A DNA stretch of 64,000 nt, from assembly GCF_023887685.1 (NCBI RefSeq), contig NZ_JAMWMR010000001.1, positions 248,001 to 312,000 on the forward strand. The letters are read 5' to 3'. The notes under the pieces are model-generated. The model made no database searches. It was not told the origin of the DNA and saw nothing but the letters and a program-made list of their open reading frames with translations. This document shows positions 24,713-35,190 of the stretch, one piece after another (the first letter of the stretch is position 1; every line of letters begins with the position of its first letter). The DNA is from Streptomyces macrolidinus. GTDB taxonomy: Bacteria; Actinomycetota; Actinomycetes; Streptomycetales; Streptomycetaceae. A program made the position numbers and the translations under genes.

Positions 24713-27280
24713 TCAGACCGCGTCCGCCGCCTGGGCCTTCAGCGCGCGCTCGACGCCCGCGCGGGACTCCGAGATCAGGCGGCGCAGGGCCGGGACCGGC
24801 TCCGTCGCCGTCAGCCAGGTGTCCGTCTTCGTCAGGGTCTCCTCCGAGACCTGGAGCGCCGGGTACAGGCCGGTCACGATCTGCTGGGCGATCTCGTGGG
24901 AGCGGGCGTCCCAGATGCCCTTGACCACCTCGAAGTACCGGTCCGTGTACGGGGCGAGCAGCTCGCGCTGGTCCGTCTGGACGAAGCCCGCGATCACCGC
25001 CTCCTGGACGGCGTTCGGCAGCTTGTCGTCCTCGATGACCGACGCCCACGCCTCGGCCTTGGCCTCCGCGGTCGGACGGGCCGCGCGGGCGGTGGCCGCG
25101 TGCCGCTCACCGGCCGCCGTCTTGTCCCGCTCCAGCTCGCCCGCGATCTCCGTCTCGTCGAACCGGCCCACCGCCGCGAGCCGCTCCACGAACGCCCACC
25201 GCAGCTCGGCGTCCACGGCCAGCCCCTCGACGGTCTCCGAACCGTCCAGCAGCCCCTCCAGCAGGTCGAGCTGCTCCGGGGTGCGGGCGGTCGCCGCGAA
25301 GGCGCGTGCCCACGCGAGCTGGTGGTCGCCGCCCGGCTCGGCCGCGCGCAGATGGGCGAGCGTCGCGTCCGTCCACCGGGTCAGCAGCGCCTCGCGGGTG
25401 GACGGGTCGGCGTACTGGTCGATGGCCAGCTTCACCTGGCGGTGCAGCGACTGCACCACACCGATGTCCGACTCCTTGCCGATGCCGGACAGGACCAGGG
25501 AGAGGTAGTCACGGGTCGCCAGCTCCGCGTCCCGCGTCATGTCCCAGGCCGAGGCCCAGCACAGCGCCCGCGGCAGCGACGACTCGAAGTCGCCCAGGTG
25601 CTCGGTGACGAAGGCCAGCGACCGCTCGTCCAGGCGGACCTTCGCGTACGACAGGTCGTCGTCGTTGAGCAGGACCACGTCCGGACGGCGCTGCCCCACG
25701 AGCTGCGCCACGGCGGTCAGTTCGCCGTCGACGTCCAGCTCGATCCGGCCGTCCTCGGCGCGGACCAGCTTGCCGTCGACCAGGTTGTACAGGCCGACGG
25801 CGATACGGTGCGGACGCAGCGTCGGCTCACCCTTCGCACCGGCCGGGAGCGCCGGGGCCTCCTGGCGGATGGCGAAGGACGTGATGACGCCGTCCTCGTC
25901 CGTCTCGATCTCCGGACGCAGGACGTTGATGCCCGCCGTCTCCAGCCATTTGCGCGACCACGTCTTCAGATCGCGGCCCGAGGTCTTCTCCAGCGCGCCC
26001 AGCAGGTCGGACAGCCGGGTGTTGGCGTACGCGTGCTGCTTGAAGTACGCCTGCACACCCGCGAAGAACTCGTCCATGCCGACGTAGGCGACGAGCTGCT
26101 TGAGGACCGAGGCGCCCTTGGCGTACGTGATGCCGTCGAAGTTGACGAGGACGTCGTCCAGGTCGTTGATCTCGGCCATGATCGGGTGCGTCGAAGGCAG
26201 TTGGTCCTGCCGGTACGCCCACGTCTTCATGGAGTTGGCGAACGTGGTCCAGGAGTGCGGCCACCGGCTCTCGGGGTGGTACGCCTGGCAGGCGATGGAG
26301 GTGTAGGTGGCGAACGACTCGTTCAGCCACAGGTCGTTCCACCACTCCATGGTCACGAGGTCGCCGAACCACATGTGGGCCAGCTCGTGCAGGATCGTCT
26401 CGGCGCGCACCTCGTACGCGGCGTCGGTGACCTTGGACCGGAAGACGTACTGGTCGCGGATCGTGACCGCGCCCGCGTTCTCCATCGCGCCCGCGTTGAA
26501 CTCCGGCACGAAGAGCTGGTCGTACTTCTCGAACGGGTACGCGTAGTCGAACTTCTCCTGGAACCAGTCGAAGCCCTGCCGCGTCACCTCGAAGATCGCG
26601 TCGGCGTCGAGGAACTCGGCGAGCGAGGGGCGGCAGTAGATGCCGAGCGGGACGCGCTGCCCGTCCTTCTCGTACACGCTGTGCACGGACTGGTACGGGC
26701 CCACGATCAGCGCGGTGATGTACGTCGAGATCCGCGGCGTGGGCTCGAAGGCCCACACGTCGTCCTTGGGCTCGGGCGTCGGCGAGTTGGAGACGACGGT
26801 CCAGCCGCTCGGCGCCTTCACCGTGAACCGGAAGGTGGCCTTGAGGTCCGGCTGCTCGAACGACGCGAACACCCGGCGCGCGTCCGGCACCTCGAACTGC
26901 GTGTAGAGATACGCCTGCTGGTCGACCGGGTCGACGAAGCGGTGCAGGCCCTCACCGGTGTTGGTGTACGCGCAGTCGGCGACCACACGGAGGACGTTGC
27001 GCCCCTCCAGCAGGCCGGGCAGCGCGATCCGCGAGTCCTTGAAGACCGCCGCGGGGTCCAGCGGATGGCCGTTGAGGGTGACCTCGTGGACGGCCGGAGC
27101 CACCAGGTCGATGAAGGACTCCGCGCCGTCCTCGGCGGAGTCGAAGCGCACCGTGGTCACGGACCGGTAGGTTCCTCCCTCCTGCGCGCCGGAGAGGTCG
27201 AGATCGATCTCGTACGAGTCAACGGTGAGCAGCTTCGCCCGCTGCTGCGCCTCTTCGCGAGTCAGGTTTGTGCCAGGCAC
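24713..27280 (-). CDS. pepN: aminopeptidase N (M1 zinc metallopeptidase)
   Basis: An 855-residue M1 peptidase that removes N-terminal residues from peptides in the cytoplasm. The exopeptidase motif GAMEN is near residue 263; the zinc site HELAHMW near 297, with the distal ligand Glu in WLNESFATY near 320. N-terminal beta-saddle, thermolysin-like and C-terminal helical (ERAP1-like) domains are all present at the length usual for actinobacterial PepN. The start codon at 27280 opens MPGTNLTREEAQQRAKLLTV, the family N-terminus, and AACGAGGAG lies just upstream. A second M1 peptidase lies 3.4 kb downstream of its 5' end on the same strand. Confidence 0.93.
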   Translation of the reverse strand: MPGTNLTREEAQQRAKLLTVDSYEIDLDLSGAQEGGTYRSVTTVRFDSAEDGAESFIDLVAPAVHEVTLNGHPLDPAAVFKDSRIALPGLLEGRNVLRVVADCAYTNTGEGLHRFVDPVDQQAYLYTQFEVPDARRVFASFEQPDLKATFRFTVKAPSGWTVVSNSPTPEPKDDVWAFEPTPRISTYITALIVGPYQSVHSVYEKDGQRVPLGIYCRPSLAEFLDADAIFEVTRQGFDWFQEKFDYAYPFEKYDQLFVPEFNAGAMENAGAVTIRDQYVFRSKVTDAAYEVRAETILHELAHMWFGDLVTMEWWNDLWLNESFATYTSIACQAYHPESRWPHSWTTFANSMKTWAYRQDQLPSTHPIMAEINDLDDVLVNFDGITYAKGASVLKQLVAYVGMDEFFAGVQAYFKQHAYANTRLSDLLGALEKTSGRDLKTWSRKWLETAGINVLRPEIETDEDGVITSFAIRQEAPALPAGAKGEPTLRPHRIAVGLYNLVDGKLVRAEDGRIELDVDGELTAVAQLVGQRRPDVVLLNDDDLSYAKVRLDERSLAFVTEHLGDFESSLPRALCWASAWDMTRDAELATRDYLSLVLSGIGKESDIGVVQSLHRQVKLAIDQYADPSTREALLTRWTDATLAHLRAAEPGGDHQLAWARAFAATARTPEQLDLLEGLLDGSETVEGLAVDAELRWAFVERLAAVGRFDETEIAGELERDKTAAGERHAATARAARPTAEAKAEAWASVIEDDKLPNAVQEAVIAGFVQTDQRELLAPYTDRYFEVVKGIWDARSHEIAQQIVTGLYPALQVSEETLTKTDTWLTATEPVPALRRLISESRAGVERALKAQAADAV

Positions 27281-27441
27281 GCGGTCATCTCCTCGTTATG
27301 TGTCGGTTGCGTCATCCTTGCACGCCCTGATCACCCACGGCGATGAACGGGGCCTGTCCCACGGTCCGCCCCCGCGGCGCTCCGGAACGTCACGTCCGAA
27401 ATCCGCCGGATATCCGCGCGGGCGGGCGGGAGCCTGGGGTC

Positions 27442-27918
27442 ATGACGACGTACTCACCTCGCCCCATCGAACCGACCGTCCTGAAGGAGCTGCGCACCAC
27501 TGATGACGCGGGCCGTCCGACGGCGCCCTTCACGGACGACGAGGGCGGCTCGCCCCTGCGCTGCTGCCTGCGCCGCAGCACGCCCGGTGAGCGGATCGCC
27601 CTCGTCTCGTACGCGCCCCTGCGGCGCTGGGCGGCCGAGACCGGCGCCGACCCCGGCGCGTACGAGGAGGTGGGGCCGGTCTTCGTGCACGCCGACGCGT
27701 GCGCGGGCCCTGACACGGCACTGGCCGACTACCCGTTCGCCAACGCCCACCGCACCGTGCGCCGTTACTCCCGGGACGGTCACATCCTCGGCGGCCGACT
27801 GGTCGATACGGGCCTCGAAGCCGCTGTCACGGAGGCGTTCGACGACCCGGACGTGGCGCTCGTCCATGTCCGGGCCGTGGAGTACGGGTGCTTCCTGTAC
27901 GAGGTCCGCCGGGACTGA
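27442..27918 (+). CDS. DUF1203 domain protein
   Basis: From the ATG at 27442 the protein has 158 residues and matches the DUF1203 family in full length: RCCLRRSTPGERIALVSYAP, YEEVGPVFVHADAC, FANAHRTVRRYSRDG, HVRAVEYGCFLYEVRR. The conserved Cys-rich and His-containing motifs hint at a metal or redox role, but no function is established for the family. The frame extends upstream to 27343 without family similarity. It is divergent from pepN and convergent with asd. Confidence 0.8.
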   Translation: MTTYSPRPIEPTVLKELRTTDDAGRPTAPFTDDEGGSPLRCCLRRSTPGERIALVSYAPLRRWAAETGADPGAYEEVGPVFVHADACAGPDTALADYPFANAHRTVRRYSRDGHILGGRLVDTGLEAAVTEAFDDPDVALVHVRAVEYGCFLYEVRRD

Positions 27919-27939
27919 CCGCCCCGCTGTCGGCACGTC

Positions 27940-27975
27940 GAAGGGGCGTGCCCCGCCGTCGGTGCACGCCCCTTC
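27940..27975. terminator. convergent terminator, DUF1203 gene / asd
   Basis: GAAGGGGCGTGC (27940-27951) pairs with GCACGCCCCTTC (27964-27975); 12-bp perfect stem between convergent stops. Confidence 0.75.
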
Positions 27976-28006
27976 TGTCCGTGGGGTGAGGCTCGCTGCC
28001 CGTGGG

Positions 28007-29433
<1,427 letters not shown>

Positions 29434-30582
29434 ATGTCCCTGCGCAGCGGACTGACAGGAGCGGTGGCGACGGTGGCGGTCACGGCGGTGGCCCTCACCG
29501 TCCCGGCCGCCGCCGCTCCCCGCGCGGCCGACCATGCCGACCACACCGCGACCCGGCAGGCCATGGACGCAGCCGTGACGGCCGGGGTGCCCGGCGTGAC
29601 GGCCACGGCGCGGCAGGGGAGCATCACCTGGCGGGCGACCTCGGGGGCCGGCGATCTGCGGACGGGCGCGCCGCGTTCACCGCAGGACCACTACCGCGTC
29701 GGCAGCATCACCAAGACGTTCGTCTCGACCGTGCTGCTCCAACTGGAGGCGGAAGGACGGCTGTCCCTGGACGACACGGTGGAGAAGTGGCTGCCGGGCA
29801 CGGTCCGGGGCAACGGCCACGACGGCCGCCGGATCACCCTCCGCAACCTGCTGAACCACACCTCGGGGATCTTCAGCTACACGGCGGACGAGCCCTTCGC
29901 CCGCACGCACACGCTGGACGGCTTCCTGGAGCACCGTTACGACACCCTGAAGCCCGAGGAGTTGGTCGCGGTCGCGATGTCCCACGAGCCGGACTTCGCG
30001 CCGGGCGCCTCCTGGAACTACTCCAACACCAACTACGTCGTGGCCGGGATGGTGATCGAGAGCGTCACGGGCCACTCCTACGCACAGGAGATCCGCGAGC
30101 GCATCATCAAGCCACTGGGCCTGCACGCCACCTCGGTGCCGGGTACCAGGAGCACGGTCCCGCAGCCCAGCAGCCGCGCCTACGGCAAGCTCGCCACCAC
30201 GGCCACGGGGGCGACGTACGACGTCACGGAACTCAATCCGTCCATGGCCTCCTCGGCGGGCGAGATGATCTCCGACTCGGCGGACCTGAACCGCTTCTAC
30301 TCGGCCCTGCTGACGGGCAAGCTGCTGCCGCCGAAGCAGTTGAAGGAGATGAAGACGACGGTCCCGGCCCGGGGCATCCCGAACGTGCGTTACGGCCTCG
30401 GCCTGACGGACCGCACCCTGAGCTGCGGCGTCCATGTCTGGGGCCACGGCGGCGGCATCCACGGCTCCGTGTCCGAGGCCGTCACCACGGCCGACGGCCG
30501 CCACTCCCTCGCCTTCAACTTCAACGGCGACTGGACGGGGGACAGCGACGCGGTGATCGAGGCCGAGTACTGCGGCAAGTGA
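29434..30582 (+). CDS. secreted serine hydrolase, D-Ala-D-Ala carboxypeptidase / class C beta-lactamase family
   Basis: A 382-residue exported enzyme; the ATG follows AAGGGGGAA. Residues 1-28 are a signal peptide (TVAVTAVALTVPAAAAP). The catalytic triad motifs of the serine beta-lactamase/DD-peptidase family are all present: S91-I-T-K94 (VGSITKTF), Y196-S-N198 (WNYSNTNYV) and H338-G-G340 (VWGHGGGIHG). It probably acts on peptidoglycan stem peptides or D-amino-acid esters outside the cell; many relatives are DD-carboxypeptidases of the Streptomyces R61 type. It converges with the second aminopeptidase gene. Confidence 0.88.
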   Translation: MSLRSGLTGAVATVAVTAVALTVPAAAAPRAADHADHTATRQAMDAAVTAGVPGVTATARQGSITWRATSGAGDLRTGAPRSPQDHYRVGSITKTFVSTVLLQLEAEGRLSLDDTVEKWLPGTVRGNGHDGRRITLRNLLNHTSGIFSYTADEPFARTHTLDGFLEHRYDTLKPEELVAVAMSHEPDFAPGASWNYSNTNYVVAGMVIESVTGHSYAQEIRERIIKPLGLHATSVPGTRSTVPQPSSRAYGKLATTATGATYDVTELNPSMASSAGEMISDSADLNRFYSALLTGKLLPPKQLKEMKTTVPARGIPNVRYGLGLTDRTLSCGVHVWGHGGGIHGSVSEAVTTADGRHSLAFNFNGDWTGDSDAVIEAEYCGK

Positions 30583-30587
30583 GCCGA

Positions 30588-30623
30588 CCCGGTGCCGGAG
30601 CCCACGCGGGCTCCGGCACCGGG
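30588..30623. terminator. convergent terminator, serine hydrolase / M1 peptidase
   Basis: A 16-bp perfect stem, left arm 30588-30603 starting CCCGGTGCCGG, right arm 30608-30623, loop ACGC. It lies between convergent stop codons. Confidence 0.8.
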
Positions 30624-30642
30624 GCCGACGACAGGCCCTGGG

Positions 30643-33264
30643 TCAGACGGCCGCGTCGCACGCCTGGCCGCGCAGGGTGCGGGCCAGGTCGTCACGGGCC
30701 TCCAGGACCAGGCGGCGCAGGGCGGGCGGCGCGTCCTCGTGCGTGGTCAGCCACGCGTCCGTCGCGTCCAGCGTCTCCCGCGAGTCCCGCAGCGCCGGGA
30801 ACAGGCCCTTCACCACGTCCATCCCGATCTGGATGGACCGCTCGGCCCACACCCGCTCGATCGCCGCGAAGTACTTCTCCGTGTACGGCGCGAGCAACTC
30901 CCGCTGCGACGGCTGCGCGAAGCCCGCGATGGTCGCCTCCACGAGCGCGTTCGACAGCGTGTCCGCCTCGACGACCTGCGCCCATGCCTGCGCCTTGACC
31001 TCGGCCGAGGGGCGCGCGGCCAGACAGCGGACCTGGTGGCGCTTGCCGGACGCGGTGTCGTCGCGGGCCAGTTCCGCCGCGAGCACCGACTCGTCCGCCA
31101 CGCCGTGCGCGGCCAGCGGCGTCAGGAACGCCCAGCGCAGCTCCTGGTCCACCTCCAGACCGTCGATCTTCGCCGTGCCCTCCAACAGCCCCTGCAGCAA
31201 CCGCAGATCGGCCTCGCCGGACGCCACCGCCGCGAAGAACCGCGCCCACGTGAGCTGATGCTGGCTGCCCGGCTCCGCCTGCCGCAGCTCCCGCAGCGCG
31301 CCCTGGGCCAGCAGGTCCCCGCCGGTCTCGCGCCACGCGGGCGACGCGTAGTACGTCAGCGCGGAGTTCGTCCAGGTGTGGAGCTGCTGGAGCACACCGA
31401 TGTCGCTCTCGCGCCCGGCGAACCGCAGCACCAGGTCGATGAAGTCCCGGGCCGGCAGCAGCGCGTCGCGCGTGAGGTTCCACAGCGCCGACCAGCACAG
31501 CGCCCGCGCGAGCGGGTCGGTGAGGTCGCCGAGGTGGTTCCTGAGGGTGGCGAGCGAGGCGTCGTCGAAACGGATCTTGCAGTACGTGAGGTCGTCGTCG
31601 TTGACCAGGACCAGTTCCGGGGCCTCGGAGCCCGCGAGTTCACCGATCACCGTACGCGGACCGTCGACGTCCACCTCGGCGCGCGCGTACCGCACGAGCG
31701 CGCCCGCCTCGCTGCGGTACAGGCCCACCGCCACCCGGTGCGGGCGCAGTTCGGGATGCGAGGCGGCGGCCTCCTGGACCACGGCCAGCTCCGCGATCCG
31801 GCCGTCCTCGCCCAACTCCACCTGCGGAGTCAGGGAGTTGACGCCCGCCGTCTGCAGCCAGGACCGTGCCCAGGCGCCCATGTCCCGGCCGCTCGTCTCC
31901 TCCAGGACCGACAGCAGATCACCGAGGCGCGTGTTGCCGTACGCGTTCCGCTTGAAGTAGCGGCGCGCGCCCTCCAGGAACGCCTCCCGGCCCACGTACG
32001 CCACCAACTGCTTGAGCACGGACGCGCCCTTGGCGTAGGTGATGCCGTCGAAGTTGAGCTTCGCGTCCTCCAGGTCGCGGATGTCCGCCGTGACCGGATG
32101 CGTGGACGGCAACTGGTCGGCGCGGTAGGCCCACGCCTTGCGGTTGTTGGCGAAGGTGATCCAGCCGTCGGTGAAGCGGGTCGCCTCCACCTGCGAGAAG
32201 GCGCCCATGAAGTCCGCGAAGGACTCCTTCAGCCACAGGTCGTCCCACCACACCATGGTCACCAGGTCGCCGAACCACATGTGCGCCATCTCGTGCAGGA
32301 TCACATTGGCGCGGCGCTCGTACGACGCCTGGGTGACCTTGCCGCGGAAGATGAACTCCTCGCGGAAGGTGACCATGCCGGGGTTCTCCATCGCACCGAG
32401 GTTGTACTCGGGCACGAACGCCTGGTCGTACTTCCCGAACGGGTACGGGTAGTCGAAGTGGTCGTGGAAGAAGTCCAGGCCCTGCTTGGTGACCAGGAAG
32501 ACGTCGTCCGCGTCGAAGTGCTTCGCCAGACCCTTGCGGCACATCGCGCCGAGCGGGATCTCCAGCGTCGTACCGTCGTCGAACGTACGGGAGTAGCTGT
32601 CGGTCACGTAGTGGTAGGGACCGGCCACGACGGCGGTGATGTACGTGGAGATCGGCTTGGTCTCCGCGAACCGCCATACCCCGCCCGCCCGTCGCCCACC
32701 ACCACCCTTCTGCGGAAGCGCTTCGCGCACTTCTTCGATCTGTTCGCCGGCGCCGTTGCTCCACACCGTCCAGCCCTCGGGGGCGCGGACCTCGAAGCGG
32801 AAGGGGGCCTTGAGGTCCGGCTGCTCGAAGTTCGCGAAGACCCGACGGGAGTCGGCGGGCTCGTACTGCGTGTACAGGTACACCTCGCCGTCCTCGGGGT
32901 CGACGAAGCGGTGCATCCCCTCGCCCGTACGGGAGTACGCGCACTGGGCGTCGACGACCAGCTCGTTCTCGGCGGCCAGGTCCTCGAGCCGGACGCGGGT
33001 GCCGTCGAAGACCTCGCCGGGGTCGAGGTCCTTGCCGTTGAGCGAGACCGCGGTGACGCTCGGGGCGATCAGGTCGGCGAAGCTCGTGGCGCCCGGCTCG
33101 GCGCAGCGGAAGCGGATCGTGGTGACCGAGCGGAAGGTGCGCGGCCCGGTCTCGGGTCCGTCGCCCACGGCCGAACGCAGGTCGAGCGACACGTCGTACC
33201 CGTCGACGGACAACAGAGCGGACCGCTCCTGGGCCTCGTCACGGGACAGGTTCTCACCGGGCAC
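30643..33264 (-). CDS. M1 family aminopeptidase (pepN paralogue)
   Basis: An 873-residue paralogue of the PepN encoded 3.4 kb away. The GTG at 33264, after GAGGGAG, gives the family N-terminus VPGENLSRDEAQERSALLSV. GAMEN is near residue 291, HEMAHMW near 324 and the distal zinc Glu in WLKESFADF near 347. A Gly/Arg-rich loop (LPQKGGGGRRAGGVWRF, about residues 180-200) is inserted before the conserved ETKPISTYI and is absent from the other copy. Cytoplasmic peptide turnover is the likely role. Open frame upstream to 33768 overlaps the divergent DsbA-like gene and is not coding. Confidence 0.9.
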   Translation of the reverse strand: MPGENLSRDEAQERSALLSVDGYDVSLDLRSAVGDGPETGPRTFRSVTTIRFRCAEPGATSFADLIAPSVTAVSLNGKDLDPGEVFDGTRVRLEDLAAENELVVDAQCAYSRTGEGMHRFVDPEDGEVYLYTQYEPADSRRVFANFEQPDLKAPFRFEVRAPEGWTVWSNGAGEQIEEVREALPQKGGGGRRAGGVWRFAETKPISTYITAVVAGPYHYVTDSYSRTFDDGTTLEIPLGAMCRKGLAKHFDADDVFLVTKQGLDFFHDHFDYPYPFGKYDQAFVPEYNLGAMENPGMVTFREEFIFRGKVTQASYERRANVILHEMAHMWFGDLVTMVWWDDLWLKESFADFMGAFSQVEATRFTDGWITFANNRKAWAYRADQLPSTHPVTADIRDLEDAKLNFDGITYAKGASVLKQLVAYVGREAFLEGARRYFKRNAYGNTRLGDLLSVLEETSGRDMGAWARSWLQTAGVNSLTPQVELGEDGRIAELAVVQEAAASHPELRPHRVAVGLYRSEAGALVRYARAEVDVDGPRTVIGELAGSEAPELVLVNDDDLTYCKIRFDDASLATLRNHLGDLTDPLARALCWSALWNLTRDALLPARDFIDLVLRFAGRESDIGVLQQLHTWTNSALTYYASPAWRETGGDLLAQGALRELRQAEPGSQHQLTWARFFAAVASGEADLRLLQGLLEGTAKIDGLEVDQELRWAFLTPLAAHGVADESVLAAELARDDTASGKRHQVRCLAARPSAEVKAQAWAQVVEADTLSNALVEATIAGFAQPSQRELLAPYTEKYFAAIERVWAERSIQIGMDVVKGLFPALRDSRETLDATDAWLTTHEDAPPALRRLVLEARDDLARTLRGQACDAAV

Positions 33265-33442
33265 GGGCGGCACTCCCTCTATACGGCTGGGTGGGGTGAA
33301 CAGCACCGATCCTGCCATGCGCTCCTGACGCGGGGCAGTGGGGCGCACCTCGGCAAGTGCGGTGGGCCCTGGGGGACGGCCTCGGGAATGGCGCGGACGG
33401 TCCGTACGTTGCCCGGAGGTCAACCGCGTTCCGAGGAGAGCC

Positions 33443-34120
33443 ATGTCCACGACCATGACTACGTCCGGCAAGACCGCTTCCGGCAAGACCCCCGTCGACT
33501 TCTGGTTCGACCCGCTGTGCCCCTGGGCCTGGATGACCTCCCGCTGGGTCCTGGAAGTGGAGAAGCTCCGGGACATCGAGGTCCGCTGGCACATCATGAG
33601 CCTCGCGGTGCTCAACGAGGACAGGCTGGACGACCTGCCCGAGGAATACCGGGAGATGCTCGCCACCAAGGCCTGGCAGCCGGTCCGCGTGGTGACCGCG
33701 GCATGGCAGAAGCACGGCGCGGAGGTCCTCGGCCCGCTGTACACCGCGCTCGGCAACCGCTTCCACAACCGGGGCGAAGGCGCGACCGTCGAGGCGATCG
33801 CGGAGGCGCTGGCGGACGTCGGTCTCCCGGCCGATCTGATCGACTACGCCGACCAGCAGGACTTCGAGTTCGACGCCGAACTGCGCGCCTCCCACAAGGA
33901 GGGCATCGACAAGGTCGGCCAGGAGGTGGGCACCCCGGTGATCGCGGTCCCGGGCGCCGACGGCGAGCAGCTCGCCTTCTTCGGCCCGGTGGTCACCCCC
34001 GCCCCCAAGGGCGAGGAGGCCGCACGGCTGTGGGACGGCACCCTGGCGGTCGCCTCGGTCCCGGGCTTCTTCGAGATCAAGCGCACGCGGACGAAGGGCC
34101 CGGACTTCAGCAACCTGTAG
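33443..34120 (+). CDS. DsbA-like thioredoxin-fold protein (mycothiol-dependent nitroreductase type)
   Basis: A 225-residue cytoplasmic protein; the ATG follows CGAGGAGAG. The active-site region is PVDFWFDPLCPWAWMTSRWV, in which the usual CxxC is replaced by CPWA, a single-cysteine site seen in actinobacterial DsbA-family proteins that use mycothiol. The downstream helical insertion and the cis-Pro strand VGTPVIAVPG are clear. No signal peptide, so it is not a periplasmic-type oxidase. It is divergent from the M1 peptidase gene, with its promoter in the roughly 180-base gap. Confidence 0.85.
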   Translation: MSTTMTTSGKTASGKTPVDFWFDPLCPWAWMTSRWVLEVEKLRDIEVRWHIMSLAVLNEDRLDDLPEEYREMLATKAWQPVRVVTAAWQKHGAEVLGPLYTALGNRFHNRGEGATVEAIAEALADVGLPADLIDYADQQDFEFDAELRASHKEGIDKVGQEVGTPVIAVPGADGEQLAFFGPVVTPAPKGEEAARLWDGTLAVASVPGFFEIKRTRTKGPDFSNL

Positions 34121-34130
34121 GCGCCGGAGG

Positions 34131-34157
34131 GGTGCCGGTCCGCCGGGGCCCGGCACC
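34131..34157. terminator. terminator after the DsbA-like gene
   Basis: GGTGCCGG (34131-34138) pairs with CCGGCACC (34150-34157), just after the stop codon at 34120 and before the convergent small gene. Confidence 0.5.
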
Positions 34158-34179
34158 GGGGGGCGGACCTCAGCGGCCC

Positions 34180-34410
34180 TCAGTCCAGGAGCGGCACGCG
34201 CATGGACCGGGCGAACGGCTTCTTGTTCATGCCCGTACGAAGATTCCGGCATTGCTTCTTGGTCTCGGAGTCCAGTTCGGCTTCGCACATCAGGAACTCG
34301 CGCACACTCGCGCGGCCCAGCCGCTCCTTGAGCCAGTCCTCCTCGGCCCGGCTCAGGGGCCGGTGCGGCTGGTCGGCATCGCAGGTGAAGCAGTACGTCA
34401 GCTTCGGCAT
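34180..34410 (-). CDS. small conserved hypothetical protein with Cys pairs
   Basis: A 76-residue protein from the ATG at 34410 (MPKLTYCFTCDADQPHRPLS). It has a C-x2-C near the N-terminus and two further cysteines (MCEAELDSETKKQC), suggesting a small zinc-binding or redox fold, and a basic tail KKPFARSMRV. No family recognised. It is flanked by hairpins and divergent from the following hypothetical gene. The long frame that contains it continues upstream as antisense of that gene. Confidence 0.65.
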   Translation of the reverse strand: MPKLTYCFTCDADQPHRPLSRAEEDWLKERLGRASVREFLMCEAELDSETKKQCRNLRTGMNKKPFARSMRVPLLD

Positions 34411-34551
34411 ACGGCCAGCATCACCCGGAGCCCCCGCTACCGGAAGACCCCGCCGCCGCCCGTCCGGGCTGCAAGGCCGGGAAGCGGGAACTTCCCGGCC
34501 CCTTCGCACGTTTGCGGGGGCGACCTGATCGTTGGAAGAAGTGAGCAACTG

Positions 34552-35079
34552 ATGGCCATGGTGGGCCTGTTCTGGATCGCCGAGGGCGACGTGTACGTGG
34601 GCGCGAAGCCGTCCGGTCTGGCTCCCGGGGTCCGCCTGACCGCCGAGGGCGTACTGGCCCTCGGCGACGGGCAGTCCGGTCTCTGCCTGTGGGAGGACGT
34701 GCGGTCCCTGACGGTCGCGGACGTGCCCGTGAAGTCCCTGAAGCGGCAGGTCGGCGCGGTCAAGGACCTGGCCCTGAACGCGGTGATGGAACTGGCCCTG
34801 CCCGCGGGCTCCGGCTGGGCGGAGGAGGGCCCGGCGCTGATGACGGTGCAGGTGGAAACCGCCGAGGGCACCCATGAGTTGGGGGCCTACGCCGCGGCGG
34901 CCGTCGGCTACACCGCCACCGAGGCGGACCTCTCCCGCACCCTCCTGACCCGCCTCACGGAAGGCGCCGCGACATCGGGGACCACCCTCGCGGCCATGGC
35001 GCAGTGGGGCCGCGCCCAGGAAGGCGGCTCCCCGCGCTCGGCGGACCGGGAGAAGCTGCTGCGGGAGTGGCTGGGCTAG
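34552..35079 (+). CDS. conserved hypothetical protein
   Basis: From the ATG at 34552 (or 34558) the protein is 175 residues, starting AMVGLFWIAEGDVYVGAKPS. It is a soluble protein rich in short beta-strands: VRLTAEGVLALG, LCLWEDVRSLTVADV, TVQVETAEGTHELGAYAAA. A C-terminal helix ends in REKLLREWLG. The architecture suggests a small beta-barrel or PH-like fold; I do not recognise a named family. Codon bias is normal. It ends at a strong hairpin shared with the amino-acid permease. Confidence 0.7.
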   Translation: MAMVGLFWIAEGDVYVGAKPSGLAPGVRLTAEGVLALGDGQSGLCLWEDVRSLTVADVPVKSLKRQVGAVKDLALNAVMELALPAGSGWAEEGPALMTVQVETAEGTHELGAYAAAAVGYTATEADLSRTLLTRLTEGAATSGTTLAAMAQWGRAQEGGSPRSADREKLLREWLG

Positions 35080-35112
35080 GGCCTTTCGCAACAGGCCCCG
35101 ACCCCGGGTGTG

Positions 35113-35153
35113 CCGAAAGGGCCCTCACGTACGTGACGTGAGGGCCCTTTCGG
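35113..35153. terminator. convergent terminator, hypothetical gene / amino-acid permease
   Basis: An 18-bp perfect stem (35113-35130 with 35136-35153) around loop ACGTG; the left arm begins CCGAAAGGGCCC. Confidence 0.85.
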
Positions 35154-35190
35154 TATCTGCGGTCAGATCAAGCGTCGTACCTGAGCCGGG

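Noticed and set aside
30592..35079. 1495-codon open frame on the + strand
   Set aside because: It is antisense to the M1 aminopeptidase through most of its length and has the Arg/His/Gln-rich composition of a GC-bias shadow; only its last 175 codons (from 34552) look like a gene.
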